36,650 bases of DNA from Photobacterium aphoticum (GCF_001029435.1 NZ_LDOV01000053.1:38592-75241), one strand, 5' to 3'; positions 1 to 9,196 are shown, counted from the stretch's first letter. Notes: generated by a model from the letters alone, not told the origin. Numbers and translations: made by a program.

Positions 1-372
1 GGCGTATCCACCATCGGTGGTGGTCTGGGCGGTGGCTCTGTTCTGGGTATCGATACCTGGTTGTTCTACAGTCACTACTACCGTGAAGGTTTTGGTATTC
101 TGGCACATGAATTCGGTCACGGCTTCGGTAGTCACGACAGTGCATACGCCAACGGTAACCATGGTTTCCAGCCGTTGATCAGCAATATGCATCACATGAT
201 GCTTCTGAATAAAACGCTGCCGTACATCGATGACAACATCAATGCCTTCTACACGTCACCACGTGAGTTGCTGCACAATGGCATTGCTGAGCACCTACGT
301 GTACCGTTCCCAGAAGGTCACACTAACTGGGCCATTGAGTACTTCAAGAACAACCCAATCAGTGCGAAATAA
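1..372 (+). CDS. Putative secreted zinc metalloprotease, C-terminal fragment (5' end outside window)
   Basis: An open frame enters from the left edge and encodes 123 visible residues up to the TAA stop. It holds a zincin-type motif, HEFGHGFGSHD, starting at visible residue 36; the two His and the Glu fit the HEXXH zinc/catalytic pattern, and the Gly and Asp spacing resembles a metzincin-like HEXXHXXGXXD. The segment around it is clearly paralogous to the peptidase core of the 996-residue protein at 2615-5605 (shared DTWLFYSHYY, HEFGHGF, ANG, and a DDN-aromatic block). After that block the two diverge. This copy ends about 50 residues later with a short different tail and lacks the cysteine-containing C-terminal module of the longer paralogue. 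The substrate is unknown and the N-terminus cannot be seen. Family assignment beyond zincin is not secure. Confidence 0.75.
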   Translation, partial: GVSTIGGGLGGGSVLGIDTWLFYSHYYREGFGILAHEFGHGFGSHDSAYANGNHGFQPLISNMHHMMLLNKTLPYIDDNINAFYTSPRELLHNGIAEHLRVPFPEGHTNWAIEYFKNNPISAK

Positions 373-424
373 TTGGGTTTCATGACGATGTCGCTGAAAG
401 TGATTTTCACTGACACGAAATAAT

Positions 425-463
425 AAAAGGGTCGCACACGCTAAAACGTGGCGACCCTTTTTT
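425..463. terminator. Hairpin terminator between convergent genes
   Basis: The arms AAAAGGGTCGC (425-435) and GCGACCCTTTT (451-461) pair around a 15-base loop and are followed by further T residues on the plus strand. The A-tract on the left arm makes it plausible for the minus strand too. It sits between the metalloprotease fragment (ends 372) and nadR (minus strand, ends 471), so it may serve both. Confidence 0.8.
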
Positions 464-470
464 AATGACA

Positions 471-1529
471 TTATCGTCTCTGTATTATTTCAGGTGATGC
501 CCGAACAGTTTCTGAACGCTTCGCGAACTTCTCAAACTGGCGCAAAACAGCTGAGACTTGTGCAATTCGGCTGTCCAGATCCCCATTGACGACCAGATAC
601 GGCACTCGGCGTTCGTGCAAATCATCCAAAATCTGTTGCTGGAACCACTCTCGCTTTTGATCCCCGCTGCGATCCCACGTGTCCGTATACGGAATATCGG
701 TATCGCACACCACAAACAAATCGTAATCTTTCTCTGCCCGGCTGGCGTAAGCATCCAACTGTGGTCCGACGGTGCCATGATAATCTTTGGCAAACACATA
801 GGTAGTGATAGGACAGGTATCACTGAACAGGTAACCCCGTGCATCTTGCAATAGCGCTTGCTCTTGGCGCACATGTTCAGGGGCGATTTCCTCAAACTGC
901 TCGAGACTCAATCGCCGATCCACCTGGTGTTCAAACCAATAGGTGGCCCCGTATTCCGGCATAAATACCGTCTGACAATGCGCGGCCATTGCCTGCGTTA
1001 ACGTCGACTTGCCCGTTGAGGGCGCGCCCATAAAACAGACTTTAGTGATCAAATCACGGTACACATGCGGGCTCATCCACGCTCTGTGTGCATAAGGGTC
1101 TTGTCGAATCTGTGTGGCAGAGATCGGCACGACAGATCGCGCTTCATCAATGCGGACATCGTGTGCCCCCAGCGCCTGACTGACATGCGCGCCGTAAAAC
1201 TCACTCGAAAAGAAATGGGTGATACCCAGTCCGGCCGTTTTCTCCAGAATGTACACCTCTTGCTCACGTTTGATCGCGGGCGTATCGCCGTAACTCTGCG
1301 GCCCACCCCACGCTTCAATGATCCGCACTTGCGGAAAACGCACCGTGATCCATGCCGCCCGCCGTTTAAGCGGCACCGACATCACGTCAGTGGGATAAAT
1401 CATGACATAGAGCGTATCGACCTGCTGTAAAGCTTGCTCTATCAGGTATTCATGGCCTTTATGGAAAGGGGCATATTTGCCTAACGTTAATCCGATTTTA
1501 GGTGTGCTTTGCATACGACTTACACTCAT
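471..1529 (-). CDS. nadR: NadR: NMN adenylyltransferase / ribosylnicotinamide kinase
   Basis: The 352-residue protein has the two catalytic domains of NadR. The N-terminal nucleotidyltransferase part shows GKYAPFHKGH (HxGH at residues 23-26) and ISATQIR (136-142), the ISxTxxR signature. The C-terminal kinase part begins with a P-loop, GAPSTGKST (168-176). Together they phosphorylate nicotinamide riboside to NMN and adenylate it to NAD in the cytoplasm. The N-terminal helix-turn-helix repressor domain present in E. coli NadR is absent, so no DNA-binding role is expected. It lies 11 bases after the pnuC stop on the same strand, so the importer and the salvage enzyme are likely co-transcribed. 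The ATG at 1529 has only a weak ribosome site; an ATG five codons later is possible. Confidence 0.93.
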   Translation of the reverse strand: MSVSRMQSTPKIGLTLGKYAPFHKGHEYLIEQALQQVDTLYVMIYPTDVMSVPLKRRAAWITVRFPQVRIIEAWGGPQSYGDTPAIKREQEVYILEKTAGLGITHFFSSEFYGAHVSQALGAHDVRIDEARSVVPISATQIRQDPYAHRAWMSPHVYRDLITKVCFMGAPSTGKSTLTQAMAAHCQTVFMPEYGATYWFEHQVDRRLSLEQFEEIAPEHVRQEQALLQDARGYLFSDTCPITTYVFAKDYHGTVGPQLDAYASRAEKDYDLFVVCDTDIPYTDTWDRSGDQKREWFQQQILDDLHERRVPYLVVNGDLDSRIAQVSAVLRQFEKFAKRSETVRASPEIIQRR

Positions 1530-1540
1530 CTACGGCCTGA

Positions 1541-2233
1541 TCACGCTGTTTGGGGAGCTAAACGGGTCCAGCGCACAAAACCAAACAGGCTGTTTGCCAG
1601 AAAGATCACCCACATCACAATCATGCTGTCAGCGGCACTGCTGTCGTCCATAAAACGCATCGACCACAACACGATCATCAAGACATTTAAGCTGATGTAG
1701 AAAAACCACTGCTCTCGAAAACGCATTACCATCAACAGCGTTGCCACAATGGCGAACTGATTGGTGACCGCATCCAGGAAGGATAAATTCTGCCCCGGCA
1801 ATTGCGACAACAAGCCATACACCACCGTAATACTCACCACCAGAAAACCCGCCAGTTGTATCATCCGCTGCGTGCTTAAACGACGCATGGCAACAAATGT
1901 ACCCTGAGAGTGCTTTTTCCAGGTGAAATAACCAATCACACCCATCGGTAAATAAAACAACGTATTTAGTGCGAACTCGCCATATAACCCTTCATTAAAC
2001 GCTAAATACGCATAACTGAGAGAATTCACGATGCCGATCAGATGGGTTTCTTTCATCCCTGATGCCGCGAGGGTGACACACACGACACCACTGACCAAAA
2101 CCAATGAAGAAAACGCATCGCCACCGACATAAAACACCGCATACAAGGTCGCGATCGCAATCAATAATATATTCCAACGTAAGACGGTGCGCTGACTCGT
2201 GCTGCTTTCCAGCACACTATGACTCATACCCAT
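1541..2233 (-). CDS. pnuC: PnuC nicotinamide riboside transporter
   Basis: This 230-residue, very hydrophobic protein has about seven predicted membrane segments and the PnuC-type arrangement of LYGEFALN followed by FYLPMGVIGYFTWKKH in mid-protein, then an aromatic/Arg end (FVRWTRL). Length fits the family (about 230-240). PnuC facilitates uptake of nicotinamide riboside across the inner membrane, with trapping by the NadR kinase, which is the next gene. The ATG at 2233 is used; a second ATG two codons on is an alternative. The gene starts the pnuC-nadR unit and diverges from the metalloprotease gene at 2615. Confidence 0.9.
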   Translation of the reverse strand: MGMSHSVLESSTSQRTVLRWNILLIAIATLYAVFYVGGDAFSSLVLVSGVVCVTLAASGMKETHLIGIVNSLSYAYLAFNEGLYGEFALNTLFYLPMGVIGYFTWKKHSQGTFVAMRRLSTQRMIQLAGFLVVSITVVYGLLSQLPGQNLSFLDAVTNQFAIVATLLMVMRFREQWFFYISLNVLMIVLWSMRFMDDSSAADSMIVMWVIFLANSLFGFVRWTRLAPQTA

Positions 2234-2614
2234 GTTTGAACAACCTGTTCCCTGGATGATAAAAATCGCACAATATCAGACTGTTAATCCATTGATGAGT
2301 CTATTGATAAAATTTCACGGTAAGCATCACACCCTGTATGAGTGCATTACCTTTCTCTTCCGACAAGAAATTGACGAAATAATCAAAAAGCAATGTTGTT
2401 AACGTCAAAATATATCATTAGTAACATTAATTTTATTATTAATGATTTTTTTGGACTGCATGTCACAGAGCGCTATTTGTTCCTTTGGAAAAATTTAATT
2501 ATTATTCAAATAACTCGAGTGATTACATATTTAATGCATTAATAAATAAGCACAAATTTATTTATTAATACATATCCTCCTATATCCACGCATTTATAAA
2601 ATAGACCGTCAGTC
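2234..2614. other. AT-rich divergent intergenic region
   Basis: This 381-base gap separates the divergent pnuC and metalloprotease genes and has no credible coding frame. It is strongly AT-rich between 2390 and 2610. A perfect 12-bp inverted repeat lies at 2538-2569. A TATAAA-like -10 box is seen near 2594-2600. No Shine-Dalgarno sequence is evident before the ATG at 2615. Promoters for both genes are expected here. Confidence 0.6.
2538..2569. repeat. Perfect 12-bp AT-rich inverted repeat upstream of metalloprotease
   Basis: The arms ATTAATAAATAA (2538-2549) and TTATTTATTAAT (2558-2569) are exact reverse complements around an 8-base spacer. It lies about 45 bases before the start codon. It could be a regulator site or a leader hairpin; the sequence alone does not decide. 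Confidence 0.6.
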
Positions 2615-5605
2615 ATGAAAATTAAATTATTACCGGCAGTGATAGCGTCTCTGCTATCTGTCAACGCATACGCGTCAAACAACGATGCAGAACAAAGCTA
2701 TTTCAAAGCCACCTCGGAAGCCGTACACCAGAACATCGTCAATAAGATTGAAGATCTGCGTCAGTATGCATCTGATGACAATAACGTCATTGTTGAAAAC
2801 GGTGTCCGCAAAATCGAAGTCAATGGCGTGAAATACGCCCTAACTGACGACAATTACATTTCGTTCGATATTCCAAAACCCTTTAACAATGAAACCGCCT
2901 TCCGCAACGTATTCAATTTCATCGATAGCGATTGGGAACTGAGCTGGTACCACGGCGGCATGGTTGCCGTGAACAAGGTGTTTGGTAACTACGATTACGG
3001 CGACGGCTGTTTGATGGAGTACTACCCGAAAGGTACTGTCGATGCCAACGGCCCGACCCATGTTTTGCTAGAAACCACATCATGTAGCGTGAATGACTTT
3101 GAAACCACACAACAGTACTTCAGCAACGGTACATTCATCACCGCTGAGCAGTTGGGTGTAGATGCTCTAGCCATCACGGCTATTGAACGTTACCAAGACA
3201 AACTGTTCATCACACAGGATACCAACCCAGCGTTCATCACCATTTTCGATATGGCGACACAAAGCGTGATCGGCCGTATCGAAGGCATTGACAGCGATCG
3301 TGGCTTCCAGGCGTACAACCGTATTAACGAGTTGGCTATCCACAATAACCTGCTGTACGTGTCTTCACTGTCTTCGAACCGTGTTGATATCTTTGACCTG
3401 GACAATAACAACAGCTTGGTAGTGTCACTAGGTTCAGGCACTGGCTCATGGGGCGGCGCAAACGGTCTGGTTCACGCTCAATCGTCTGCAGCGACCGATG
3501 ACTTCGTGTTTGTGACCGATGCACAATCGCGTATTTCTGTGTACCGTCAGCACGATCTGACACCAGAAAACCCTGACTTTGCAAAACGTGCGGGCTTCCT
3601 GGCTTATGAAGGGAAATACACCCACCGTAAAGTACAAATGCACACCATTGGCGATCACCTGATCGTGGCTACGGCGGATCGCGGCTACTTCGTTTACGAC
3701 ATGACGAAGGTCGACCAAGCCCTCGCTGATGGCGTGGATTTGGCGGCAGAGAAAGTGGTGTCACTGAACCTGCAAAAAGTGGATCTGGACAACAATACAC
3801 TGATTGTCAGCTTTAAAGATCGCATTGAATGGCATGATGCCGCTGCGTTTGCGGCCAATGGTTTTGTATTCGGTGAACCACTGCGCACCGTGCGTGCCAT
3901 CAATGGCCAACCAGTTTCTGCACTGAAAGATCTACACTTTGCCAACAATGAGCTGATCACGGCAAACAGTGAGCGCATTGCGATTAACTACCTGCTGAAT
4001 AACGAAATCACGTTTGTGGCAGATACCTCTGTTGCACAACAGACCATTGCGTTTGACCAGCTAATGCCAACGTCTGTGACGCAGATTCTGGGCAACGATG
4101 AACCGCACCATGTATTAATGGACCGCGAGTTGCGCTCCGTTAACATCAACTCATTGGTGCAAACGAAACTGTTGAACAATGAAACGGTACAGATCACCAA
4201 CTACGCGGCAAAAGAACTGCGCGATATCACGCCAGAGCTAAAACTAAACGGCATTAACAAGTGGTTCAAACTGGGCACACTGGATCGCATTCCAGCGTAC
4301 GCACAGATCACCCTGCCACTGTCTGCCTTCAGCACGGATTTCCAATTCAACAGTGCCAATAACGACGGTGTGTTTGATCTGGCTGAACTGTTCGCCGCTG
4401 ACTTGGAAGTGAAAGACCTGTTTGAGCACCGTTTCAGCTCTGAAAGTGATGCCTTTGCACAGCAACTGTCTCGCCTGAAACCAACGTGGGAAATCCGCTT
4501 TGCGGGCACTGCTGACCACAAATGGCGTGACATGAACGGCCTGTATGCCCGTGAATGGTTGATCATGATGACCAACTTCGCCTACATGGTATCGACTGAC
4601 GAATTTAAACACGTGTGGTTTAACTTTGAAGACATCATGGGCTACAACATGCACTCGTACGCGGGTCAGGTCCACGAGCCAGGCGGTTACTTCACCACAG
4701 AAGATTACAACCACTACTACCACAGCATGCTGAAGCGCCCGTACGTTAACGTAGGTATTACTGCGATGGGTGGCGGCCTGGGTTCTGGCGGCATTACCGG
4801 TGTAGACACCTGGTTGTTCTACAGCCACTACTACGGCCAGTGGGGCATTATCGCGCACGAATTCGGCCACGGTTTTGACGGTAAGTCTTACGGTCACGGC
4901 ACCAGCTTCGCGAACGGCGGTAACGGTTGGCAGCCTCTGATGACGATGTTTGCAAACTACCTCATCCGTAAAGGCGATCTGCCGTACATGGATGACAACC
5001 TAAATGGCTTCTACAAAGAAGAAAACGACGCTTACCAGTATGCGGATATCAGCTTGGGTAAACGTAAGCACCGTAGCGACAGCCACATGTACCTGCTGGA
5101 CGAGTACTTCATGACTTTCTCTGACCTGCCTCAGGGTTGGTTCCAGCATGAAGATCGTTTTGCGCCTGAGAGCCTGAACAATCAGGAACGCATGATGTTG
5201 GCGAAAATGCCGATTCACGGTGATGACCCGTACCTGTGTCGCTTCGACTACACCACAGAAACAGGCACCACTCAGCTTCACGGTTACGTAGAGCAGTTGG
5301 ATGATCAGCAATACCGTTGTACTGGTGGCGATGAGATCAGCTACCGCCAGCCAAACGGTGAGAAAGTGGCGTTTGCCTCGCCTGTGGGTGAGTTTGAATG
5401 GCTATCTCTGTACTCTCCAGAGCAAAAAGGTGAGCGTGTGACGACCGTCGACGGTCAGGCACTGTGTGCTATCAACAAAACCGGATTCTACGGTGTCGGT
5501 TTTGTGAACAGCGGTAACCAGTGTACTCAGCAGTCTGAAGTGTACTGGTCAAATGGCAAGCAGTGGACCTTCTCAAGCGGTTGGATTGACTACAAGTTCC
5601 GTTAA
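2615..5605 (+). CDS. Putative secreted zinc metalloprotease with beta-propeller-like region
   Basis: The 996-residue protein starts with a clear signal peptide (residues 1-20, cleavage after AYA), so it is exported. Residues about 175-480 contain repeated strand-rich segments ending in motifs such as FDMATQSVIG and FDLDNNN, typical of a beta-propeller. The peptidase core is around residues 580-860 with HEFGH at 748-752 and a nearby His (HEFGHGFDGKSYGH); downstream conserved acidic blocks may supply a third zinc ligand. The final ~120 residues hold four cysteines in two similar short units (LCRFDY...YRCTG and LCAINK...NQCTQ). It is paralogous to the fragment at 1-372, which has a shorter motif spacing and another C-terminus. 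I cannot name the peptidase family or substrate. The start is supported by the signal peptide although there is no good ribosome site. Confidence 0.8.
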   Translation: MKIKLLPAVIASLLSVNAYASNNDAEQSYFKATSEAVHQNIVNKIEDLRQYASDDNNVIVENGVRKIEVNGVKYALTDDNYISFDIPKPFNNETAFRNVFNFIDSDWELSWYHGGMVAVNKVFGNYDYGDGCLMEYYPKGTVDANGPTHVLLETTSCSVNDFETTQQYFSNGTFITAEQLGVDALAITAIERYQDKLFITQDTNPAFITIFDMATQSVIGRIEGIDSDRGFQAYNRINELAIHNNLLYVSSLSSNRVDIFDLDNNNSLVVSLGSGTGSWGGANGLVHAQSSAATDDFVFVTDAQSRISVYRQHDLTPENPDFAKRAGFLAYEGKYTHRKVQMHTIGDHLIVATADRGYFVYDMTKVDQALADGVDLAAEKVVSLNLQKVDLDNNTLIVSFKDRIEWHDAAAFAANGFVFGEPLRTVRAINGQPVSALKDLHFANNELITANSERIAINYLLNNEITFVADTSVAQQTIAFDQLMPTSVTQILGNDEPHHVLMDRELRSVNINSLVQTKLLNNETVQITNYAAKELRDITPELKLNGINKWFKLGTLDRIPAYAQITLPLSAFSTDFQFNSANNDGVFDLAELFAADLEVKDLFEHRFSSESDAFAQQLSRLKPTWEIRFAGTADHKWRDMNGLYAREWLIMMTNFAYMVSTDEFKHVWFNFEDIMGYNMHSYAGQVHEPGGYFTTEDYNHYYHSMLKRPYVNVGITAMGGGLGSGGITGVDTWLFYSHYYGQWGIIAHEFGHGFDGKSYGHGTSFANGGNGWQPLMTMFANYLIRKGDLPYMDDNLNGFYKEENDAYQYADISLGKRKHRSDSHMYLLDEYFMTFSDLPQGWFQHEDRFAPESLNNQERMMLAKMPIHGDDPYLCRFDYTTETGTTQLHGYVEQLDDQQYRCTGGDEISYRQPNGEKVAFASPVGEFEWLSLYSPEQKGERVTTVDGQALCAINKTGFYGVGFVNSGNQCTQQSEVYWSNGKQWTFSSGWIDYKFR

Positions 5606-5642
5606 TCTGATGGCCTGATACACACGCTATCAATGCCTCTTT

Positions 5643-5680
5643 TAAACTATGCCACTCAAGCAATTGAGTGGCATAGTTTA
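5643..5680. terminator. Perfect 17-bp hairpin with GCAA loop
   Basis: The arms 5643-5659 and 5664-5680 are exact 17-base reverse complements around a GCAA tetraloop (a GNRA loop in RNA). It lies between convergent genes, 38 bases after the metalloprotease stop and 60 bases beyond the SgrR-like stop. There is no long T-run, but the outer AT pairs (TAAAC/GTTTA) could act as the U-tract. A bidirectional terminator is the simplest reading. Confidence 0.65.
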
Positions 5681-5740
5681 TGCGAACGCGTTCTGGTAAT
5701 CCCCTCACCTGTGCGGCGGTCATTTCATTTCCCTTTCTGC

Positions 5741-7534
5741 TTACCCTTCGACCCAGACATTTTTAAAGTCCGGCCACGACCAATCGGTCATTTGTACGCC
5801 ATGCAACGCCCCTTGCCAGCACAGGGTTTGACGGTGATGAAACAACGGCGTCACCCAGTGTTCCGCAATCATGGTAGTTGCCAGCGACTCTAACCTCGGC
5901 AAATACCCATTCACCTCGCACTCTGCCCGCATCGCGGATAACGCTTGATCTAACCAATCATTCACCGCCGCCGGTAATACACAGCGCAGCACCGTATTGG
6001 AGCAAAACCACCGATACAGCGAGACCGGCAGGTTATCATCCACGTGCAGGCTGGTGATGACGATGGCTTCAGTCAGTTGGTGGTTCGTCGCCCGTGCCTG
6101 TAACGCCGCTAAGGTATACACGTGTACCTCACTGGCGACACCTAACTGACGCAGTTTCTCGCTCAGTACCTGGGCGCAATCCATGATCACTTGATGATCA
6201 TACACGGCGATATCCATGCGAGCTGGTAACGGAGCAATCGCCTCCTCATCTCCCCATGCAGACGATGGTATGATCTTGGTCCAGCTCGGCAGCAAATTAT
6301 ACGCCGGCACCGCGACGCGTAATAATTCGGTCAGCGTCTCACCTTGTTGCTGAATCAATGCAGGAGACAAAATACGTGACAAGTAGCGACGTTGCGCACT
6401 GCTTAACGTGGGTATTTCCACATCTGTGCTGTCGTCGTCGGTCTGTAACCGTGTCCCTTGATTGAACAGTAAGAAGATCCCGCCATTCTCAACCCGTGTT
6501 TGCACGGATGAAGATGACACAGAAGCCTCCTGACGATCCTGCTCTCGGCGGCCAAACTCAATCCGCTCACTCGGTGGTTGCTCAAACTGCCAAATGGTGA
6601 CGCTATCGGTCAGGGAACGCAGCGCAAAATACTGATCGAACGCGCGCAGACGCAAGCAGCGTTCGGAGTGCTCTTCGATCTGGAATGGTCCACAACCCTG
6701 CCCCGTACTATTAAATACAGCATCTTGAAACGTATTGTCTTGGCACTCAGGATGCACCTGCTCGGGCGGCTGAATGGAATAGCGTAGATCCGACAGCAAC
6801 GCTGCAAAGCTTTTATCCGGGCTCGACAAGGTGACGGTGAGACACAAACGGGTTGCCGTCATGTCACGCACATGCGCCAACTCTTGCGCGTATTCAGACA
6901 GCGTTTGTAAGCGAGTCAGCAATGCTTTAATGAGTACCGCATCTATGGGCTGGCCCGAATGGAAAGTCAGGTTCGGGCGCAGGAAAAACTGCCAGACTGT
7001 GGCCTCGTCATTGCACTGCCAATGGTGAGCAAGCTGCGGTTGTACCTGCCCATGCGCATCGCACTGGGTCAAACAGGCATACACCTGACGCACCAGAAAG
7101 CGTTCGCTGTTGCGCAATGGCAGGTGGGGCAACAACGGCTGTAACACACGCGGGTAGGTCAATTGAATATGCAGTTGCCCTTCACGTACCGCCACGCCGG
7201 AGGTTTGTTGTAACAGTGAACAAAACTGACGCTGATCGCCCGCCAGTAACGTTAAAGCTTTTTCATACCGCCCCGCTTCAATTGCCACTTGGGCTAACTG
7301 TTGCTTCAATTCCGCCAAGGTGTAGCGCAAATGCAGCGTGGAACGTTGATTGCGCCCCACTTTCGGCAACCAGGTTAACCAATCACGCGCGGCTAAATCT
7401 TGCAGCAAAGTTCGACTATGACGCGACGACGTACACAGCCGATCAGCAATCTCCTGTTGTGATATCGCCACATCCTGTTTTACCGGCAACGTCAACAGAC
7501 GGGCATAATGGCTCAGCGCCTTTTCTTCTTTCAA
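5741..7534 (-). CDS. SgrR-like transcriptional regulator with solute-binding domain
   Basis: The 597-residue protein has an N-terminal winged-helix part (residues about 10-75, IADRLCTSSRHSRTLL then WLTWLPKVGRNQRS), closely matching the SgrR N-terminal pattern, followed by a periplasmic-binding-protein-like domain of the SBP_bac_5 type (from about residue 130, AHHWQC...WQFFLRPNLTFHSG). SgrR proteins in enterics sense sugar-phosphate stress and activate nearby genes; here it is a cytoplasmic regulator by inference, with no signal peptide. It diverges from the 6-phospho-beta-glucosidase gene at 7802, its likely target. The only usable start after the in-frame stop is TTG at 7534, with no clear ribosome site. 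Similar paralogues are common in Vibrio, so the name sgrR is not assigned. Confidence 0.85.
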   Translation of the reverse strand: MKEEKALSHYARLLTLPVKQDVAISQQEIADRLCTSSRHSRTLLQDLAARDWLTWLPKVGRNQRSTLHLRYTLAELKQQLAQVAIEAGRYEKALTLLAGDQRQFCSLLQQTSGVAVREGQLHIQLTYPRVLQPLLPHLPLRNSERFLVRQVYACLTQCDAHGQVQPQLAHHWQCNDEATVWQFFLRPNLTFHSGQPIDAVLIKALLTRLQTLSEYAQELAHVRDMTATRLCLTVTLSSPDKSFAALLSDLRYSIQPPEQVHPECQDNTFQDAVFNSTGQGCGPFQIEEHSERCLRLRAFDQYFALRSLTDSVTIWQFEQPPSERIEFGRREQDRQEASVSSSSVQTRVENGGIFLLFNQGTRLQTDDDSTDVEIPTLSSAQRRYLSRILSPALIQQQGETLTELLRVAVPAYNLLPSWTKIIPSSAWGDEEAIAPLPARMDIAVYDHQVIMDCAQVLSEKLRQLGVASEVHVYTLAALQARATNHQLTEAIVITSLHVDDNLPVSLYRWFCSNTVLRCVLPAAVNDWLDQALSAMRAECEVNGYLPRLESLATTMIAEHWVTPLFHHRQTLCWQGALHGVQMTDWSWPDFKNVWVEG

Positions 7535-7748
7535 TGTCGGAATCTACCCACAACAAACACTTCCTTATTTTACGATTACCCTGTCATTTCGTACATCAAT
7601 CAGGCCAAACATTCCTAAAAAGGCATGCTGACCGACAATATGCGGAACAAAAATCAGATTGATTCCGCTCTTTTTCTTCCGCTTTCACTGGTAAATACTG
7701 AATGCAGATTTTCTTTGCCTTGTTGATGAGATTCATACAAAGCGCGCT

Positions 7749-7777
7749 ATTCACACAAGACTATTCATTCACACAAG
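7749..7777. repeat. Direct repeat ATTCACACAAG x2 in bgl promoter region
   Basis: The 11-base word ATTCACACAAG occurs at 7749-7759 and 7767-7777 (18-base period), 25-50 bases before the GH1 start. It could be a regulator-binding element for the divergent SgrR-like protein, but it might also be a chance repeat in the leader. Confidence 0.35.
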
Positions 7778-7801
7778 CTAAGACAGACGAGGTTCATCAC
7801 G

Positions 7802-9196
7802 ATGACCGCTTTTCCGCACGATTTTCTCTGGGGCGGCGCGATCGCTGCTAATCAGGTAGAAGGCGCTTTCAATTTAGATGGCAAAGGCTTATCCACCTCC
7901 GACATGCTACCAAACGGCATTTTGAGCCCGCACCAAACCCGCGAGGCTCGCACGCCGGGCATCAAAGATCTGGCGATTGATTTCTACAACCGCTATCCGG
8001 AAGACATCGCGCTATTCAATGAAATGGGCTTTAACTGTCTGCGCCTGTCGATTGCCTGGACGCGCATTTTCCCGAACGGGGATGAGGAAACACCAAACGA
8101 AGCCGGATTGGCCTATTACGATCAGATCTTCGATGAACTGGCGAAATACAACATGACGCCGTTTGTCACCCTGTCTCACTACGAAATGCCTTACGCGCTG
8201 GTGGAAAACTACGGCGGTTGGGGCGATCGTCGCTTAATTGCGTTCTTTGAACGTTACGTCACCACCGTGTTCGAGCGTTACAAAGACAAGGTGAAACTGT
8301 GGCTGACCTTCAACGAAATCAACATGTCGTTGCATGCGCCGTTTACCGGCGTTGGCTTACAGGAAGACGCGTCTGAACAAGCGATTTATCAGGCCATTCA
8401 CCACCAGCTGGTTGCCAATGCCATTGCCGTTAACGCCTGCAAGCGCATTATTCCTGACAGCAAAATCGGTAACATGCTGCTGGGTGCCATCAACTATCCG
8501 TACACCTGTAACCCGGATGATGTGATTGCCGCCATGCATGAAAACAACAAGTGGTTGTTCTTTGGTGATGTGCAAACCCGAGGCAAATACCCGGGCTACA
8601 TGCTGCGTTACTTCCGCGAAAATGGCATCACGATTGCGATGGAAGACGGTGACCTCGACACCATTGCGCAAGCCTCAGTCGATTTCATTTCGTTCAGCTA
8701 CTACGCCAGCGGCTGTGCAAGCGCCGATCCGAAACAAAAAGAAGTCGGCAACATTGTCGACAGCGTGCCGAATCCGTATTTGGAGAAAAGTCAGTGGGGC
8801 TGGCTGATCGACCCGAAAGGCCTGCGTATTTTGCTGAACTTCCTGCACGATCGTTACCAAAAGCCGCTATTTATTGTGGAAAATGGCTTGGGTGCCATCG
8901 ATGAGTTGGATGAAAACGGCGAGATTCAGGACGATTACCGCATTCAGTACATGAACGACCATTTGGTACAAGCCCGTGAAGCCATGCTGGATGGTGTCGA
9001 GCTGATGGGCTTTACCAGTTGGGGACCGATTGATTTGGTCGCCAACTCCACCGCAGAAATGAAAAAGCGTTACGGCTTCATTTACGTGGATCGCCACGAC
9101 GACGGCACAGGCACACTGATCCGCAAACGCAAGAAGAGCTTTTACTGGTACCAAGATGTGATTAACAGCCGTGGGCAATCACTGACGGTGAAGTAA
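7802..9196 (+). CDS. GH1 6-phospho-beta-glucosidase
   Basis: The 464-residue protein is a full-length family 1 glycoside hydrolase. It begins with FPHDFLWGGAIAANQVEGAF, carries the acid/base Glu in TFNEIN (E172) and the nucleophile in VENGLG (E360). The late EMKKRYGFIYVD segment is typical of the phospho-sugar-specific branch (BglA/AscB/ArbB) that hydrolyses PTS-imported, phosphorylated cellobiose-, arbutin- or salicin-type beta-glucosides in the cytoplasm. No PTS permease lies in the window, so the transporter must be elsewhere. A GAGG-type ribosome site precedes the ATG. The divergent SgrR-like regulator suggests sugar-responsive control. Exact substrate is not determinable. Confidence 0.92.
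   Translation: MTAFPHDFLWGGAIAANQVEGAFNLDGKGLSTSDMLPNGILSPHQTREARTPGIKDLAIDFYNRYPEDIALFNEMGFNCLRLSIAWTRIFPNGDEETPNEAGLAYYDQIFDELAKYNMTPFVTLSHYEMPYALVENYGGWGDRRLIAFFERYVTTVFERYKDKVKLWLTFNEINMSLHAPFTGVGLQEDASEQAIYQAIHHQLVANAIAVNACKRIIPDSKIGNMLLGAINYPYTCNPDDVIAAMHENNKWLFFGDVQTRGKYPGYMLRYFRENGITIAMEDGDLDTIAQASVDFISFSYYASGCASADPKQKEVGNIVDSVPNPYLEKSQWGWLIDPKGLRILLNFLHDRYQKPLFIVENGLGAIDELDENGEIQDDYRIQYMNDHLVQAREAMLDGVELMGFTSWGPIDLVANSTAEMKKRYGFIYVDRHDDGTGTLIRKRKKSFYWYQDVINSRGQSLTVK

Noticed and set aside
2234..2614. NAD-type riboswitch upstream of pnuC
   Set aside because: NAD-II class riboswitches occur before some pnuC genes, but no matching conserved core could be recognised here.
4244..4897. 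217-codon minus-strand frame inside the metalloprotease gene
   Set aside because: It lies opposite the well-supported peptidase core and its product has no recognisable domain; it is a shadow frame.
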